NCBI GenBank assembly: GCA_003136335.1
Contig: PLEA01000281.1
Coordinates: 5,039 to 11,682 of the forward strand
Reading direction: 5' to 3'
DNA: 6,644 nucleotides
Source of the DNA: Acidobacteriaceae bacterium
GTDB taxonomy: Bacteria > Acidobacteriota > Terriglobia > Terriglobales > SbA1
This document shows positions 5,602 through 6,644 of the stretch, one piece after another (position 1 is the first letter of the stretch; each line of letters starts with the position of its first letter). The notes beneath the pieces are model-generated. The model was not told where the DNA came from. It saw nothing but the letters and a program-made list of their open reading frames with translations, and searched no databases. The position numbers were made by a program, and so were the translations under genes.

Positions 5602-5806
5602 AAATCAATTGCCGCCTCATCTTCTCCCCAAAACCTCCCAAGCCTCCCGATACTCCTCCCACATCGGCCGCCGGCTCCTGATGCAGAGTTGTGCCCTCTA
5701 AGGCTAATTTGGCGACAGCGGTATCAACCAGCTTATGTTGCGGATCGGATCGTCTTGCAGTGCGCAGCAGAATATTCGTGTCGACTAAACACGAAGCGAT
5801 GGCCAT
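5600..5806 (-). pseudogene. PIN-domain (VapC-like) toxin remnant, frameshifted and truncated
   Basis: PIN toxins are Mg-dependent ribonucleases of type II toxin-antitoxin pairs. ATG at 5804-5806 directly follows the antitoxin stop codon, with AGGAG at 5816-5820. The reading starts MAIASCLVDTNILLR, showing the first PIN acidic motif (Asp9, in DTN), then helix SDPQHKLVDTAVAKLALEG (20-38). After TTL (39-41) the frame continues as low-complexity HQEPAADVGG to a TAG at 5600-5602. If one base is restored in CTCTG near 5685-5689, the other frame reads TTLCIRSRRPMWEEYREAWE and stops at TGA 5617-5619. That resembles the second PIN segment with its conserved Glu. Even repaired, the protein would have about 65 residues against a usual 130-140, so the remaining acidic residues are missing. 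It is almost certainly inactive. Confidence 0.78.
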
Positions 5807-6004
5807 CTAGTCGTGCTCCTGGTAAATCCATTCGCGGGAGATGGTTTCCGGTAATGGAGGAATCTCGTCGGAGAACTGTGCCAGAGAGTCGAGCCAGGAG
5901 CGAATCTGCTCCGGCGTTCGCGGTCGCTTGCCTGCCACCGGGACTACTGTAACCGGCTGGGCCAGAAGTTCCTCGACGTATGCCTCCAGCGGCACGTCGC
6001 GCAT
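5807..6004 (-). CDS. VapB-like antitoxin of the PIN toxin (N-terminus apparently lost)
   Basis: From ATG 6002-6004 the frame encodes 65 residues, MRDVPLEAYVEELLAQPVTV to the end SREWIYQEHD. The stop is immediately followed by the toxin ATG (stop TAG 5807-5809, toxin ATG 5804-5806), typical of translationally coupled antitoxin-toxin pairs. The helix RDVPLEAYVEELL matches the second half of a ribbon-helix-helix-like antitoxin start. Homology-like sequence continues upstream in the same frame (DELAAQAR) to an in-frame TAG at 6041-6043. In the next frame ATG 6049-6051 starts MVIRINVR, a typical antitoxin DNA-binding strand. Adding one base near 6026-6030 joins the two into a normal antitoxin of about 80 residues. 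As it stands, the 65-residue version has no Shine-Dalgarno site and lacks the beta strand used for DNA binding, so it may be a pseudogene. Confidence 0.72.
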   Translation of the reverse strand: MRDVPLEAYVEELLAQPVTVVPVAGKRPRTPEQIRSWLDSLAQFSDEIPPLPETISREWIYQEHD

Positions 6005-6109
6005 ACGTGCCTGTGCAGCCAGTTCGTCCGTACATTGATCCTAATTACCATAGTCAAACTCTAGCACGAGCCGCGTCTCAACCATTCAACAGGATAACGG
6101 AGGGGAAGC

Positions 6110-6136
6110 AAAACAGCCCCGATAGCCAATCGGGGC
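6110..6136 (-). terminator. Rho-independent terminator of the S9 peptidase gene
   Basis: GCCCCGAT and ATCGGGGC (6116-6123 and 6129-6136) form a perfect 8-bp GC-rich stem with a 5-base loop. On the minus strand the stem is followed by TGTTTTG. It lies about 95 bp after the stop codon of the prolyl oligopeptidase gene and in front of the antitoxin gene, so it would separate these two minus-strand units. The plus-strand T-run (CGCTTTC) is weaker. Confidence 0.72.
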
Positions 6137-6230
6137 GCTTTCAGGAGCTTGGTACCGAACGCCGCTTGCCACTACAAATCAGAGCTCAGTGTCGGCTGTT
6201 GTCAACAATCCAGAGGCCAACCCTGATCCC

Positions 6231-6644
6231 TTACGGTTTCACTCCCAACTGCCAAAACAAAAGCGAATAAACATCCGTAAACTCCTCGATCTGCTTGGTG
6301 ACTGGCTTGCCTGCGCCGTGCCCCGCCTTACTTTCGATTCGTAACAAGATCGGCCGCGTGCGGCTCGTCCCATTCTTCGCCTCCGCTTGCATCTCGGCCG
6401 CCATCTTCTTCGCGTGCATGGGGTCGACTCGGGTGTCGGTGTCGGCGGTCATGAAGAGGATTGCGGGATACTCCGCGCCTGGCTTCACGTGGTGATAGGG
6501 GGAGTAGGCGAAGAGCCACTTGAACTGCTCGGCGTTTTCAGACGTGCCGTATTCGGGGATCCATAATTTAGCGATCTGGAAATCCTGGTAGTGGATCATG
6601 TCGAGCAGCGGGACCTGGCAGATGACGGCGCGGAACAGGTCGGG
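6231..6644 (-). CDS. Prolyl oligopeptidase family (S9) serine peptidase, C-terminal part
   Basis: The last 137 codons of an S9 peptidase lie in the window; the gene continues past the right edge. These enzymes cleave short peptides after proline using an alpha/beta-hydrolase domain capped by a beta-propeller. The visible part begins PDLFRAVICQVPLLDMIHY, just after where the nucleophile-serine motif would be (outside the window). It continues with the substrate-domain sequence IPEYGTSENAEQFKWLFAYS (29-48) and YPAILFMTADTDTRVDPMHA (59-78), where Asp70 of DTRV is the expected catalytic Asp. KAGHGAGKP (106-114) carries the catalytic His109. It ends normally at LLFWQLGVKP. Full-length relatives have about 680-720 residues. 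Whether it is exported cannot be seen because the N-terminus is missing. A hairpin terminator follows. Confidence 0.95.
   Translation of the reverse strand, partial: PDLFRAVICQVPLLDMIHYQDFQIAKLWIPEYGTSENAEQFKWLFAYSPYHHVKPGAEYPAILFMTADTDTRVDPMHAKKMAAEMQAEAKNGTSRTRPILLRIESKAGHGAGKPVTKQIEEFTDVYSLLFWQLGVKP

Overview
This 6.6 kb window has moderately high GC and most likely comes from a soil-type Acidobacteriota chromosome. That assignment is an inference. It rests on an adjacent DUF3300-DUF2950 pair of exported proteins, a Tat-exported SRPBCC protein, a small four-helix membrane protein of a type I associate with this phylum, and short dispersed repeats beginning GTCATCYYGAG between genes. No rRNA, tRNA, CRISPR array or intact transposase is visible.

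Layout. Positions 97-654 (minus) hold a Tat-signal SRPBCC/AHSA1-type protein. Positions 655-1340 are a gene graveyard. They contain a dispersed repeat copy (841-890), the last 36 codons of a VOC/glyoxalase-like gene on the plus strand (918-1028), and the last 65 codons of a PAP2-type phosphatase on the minus strand (1138-1335). The two fragments lie tail to tail and neither has a 5' part. A possible 39-residue single-helix membrane protein (1354-1473, plus) follows, then a four-helix membrane protein (1729-2148, minus). About 0.9 kb without a convincing gene (2149-3067) leads to a dyad and promoter-like sequence (3068-3115). These sit in front of the central operon of DUF3300 (3158-4366) and DUF2950 (4431-5447), both with export signals. 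Further repeat sequence (5480-5601) separates this operon from a decayed type II toxin-antitoxin locus on the minus strand: a VapB-like antitoxin (5807-6004, possibly begun at 6051) and a PIN toxin remnant (5600-5806). A hairpin terminator (6110-6136) closes the minus-strand prolyl oligopeptidase (S9) gene whose last 137 codons run off the right edge.

How it works together. The intact functional unit is the DUF3300-DUF2950 operon: two exported proteins of unknown biochemical role, probably co-transcribed from one promoter whose -35 region overlaps a perfect 8+8 dyad. Around it the window is dominated by decay. Four genes are truncated or frameshifted, and two of the breakpoints lie within about 30 bp of dispersed-repeat sequence. 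I found no convincing new multi-gene defence or biosynthetic system. The most useful leads are the uncharacterised exported pair with its dyad, and the link between repeats and gene truncation.
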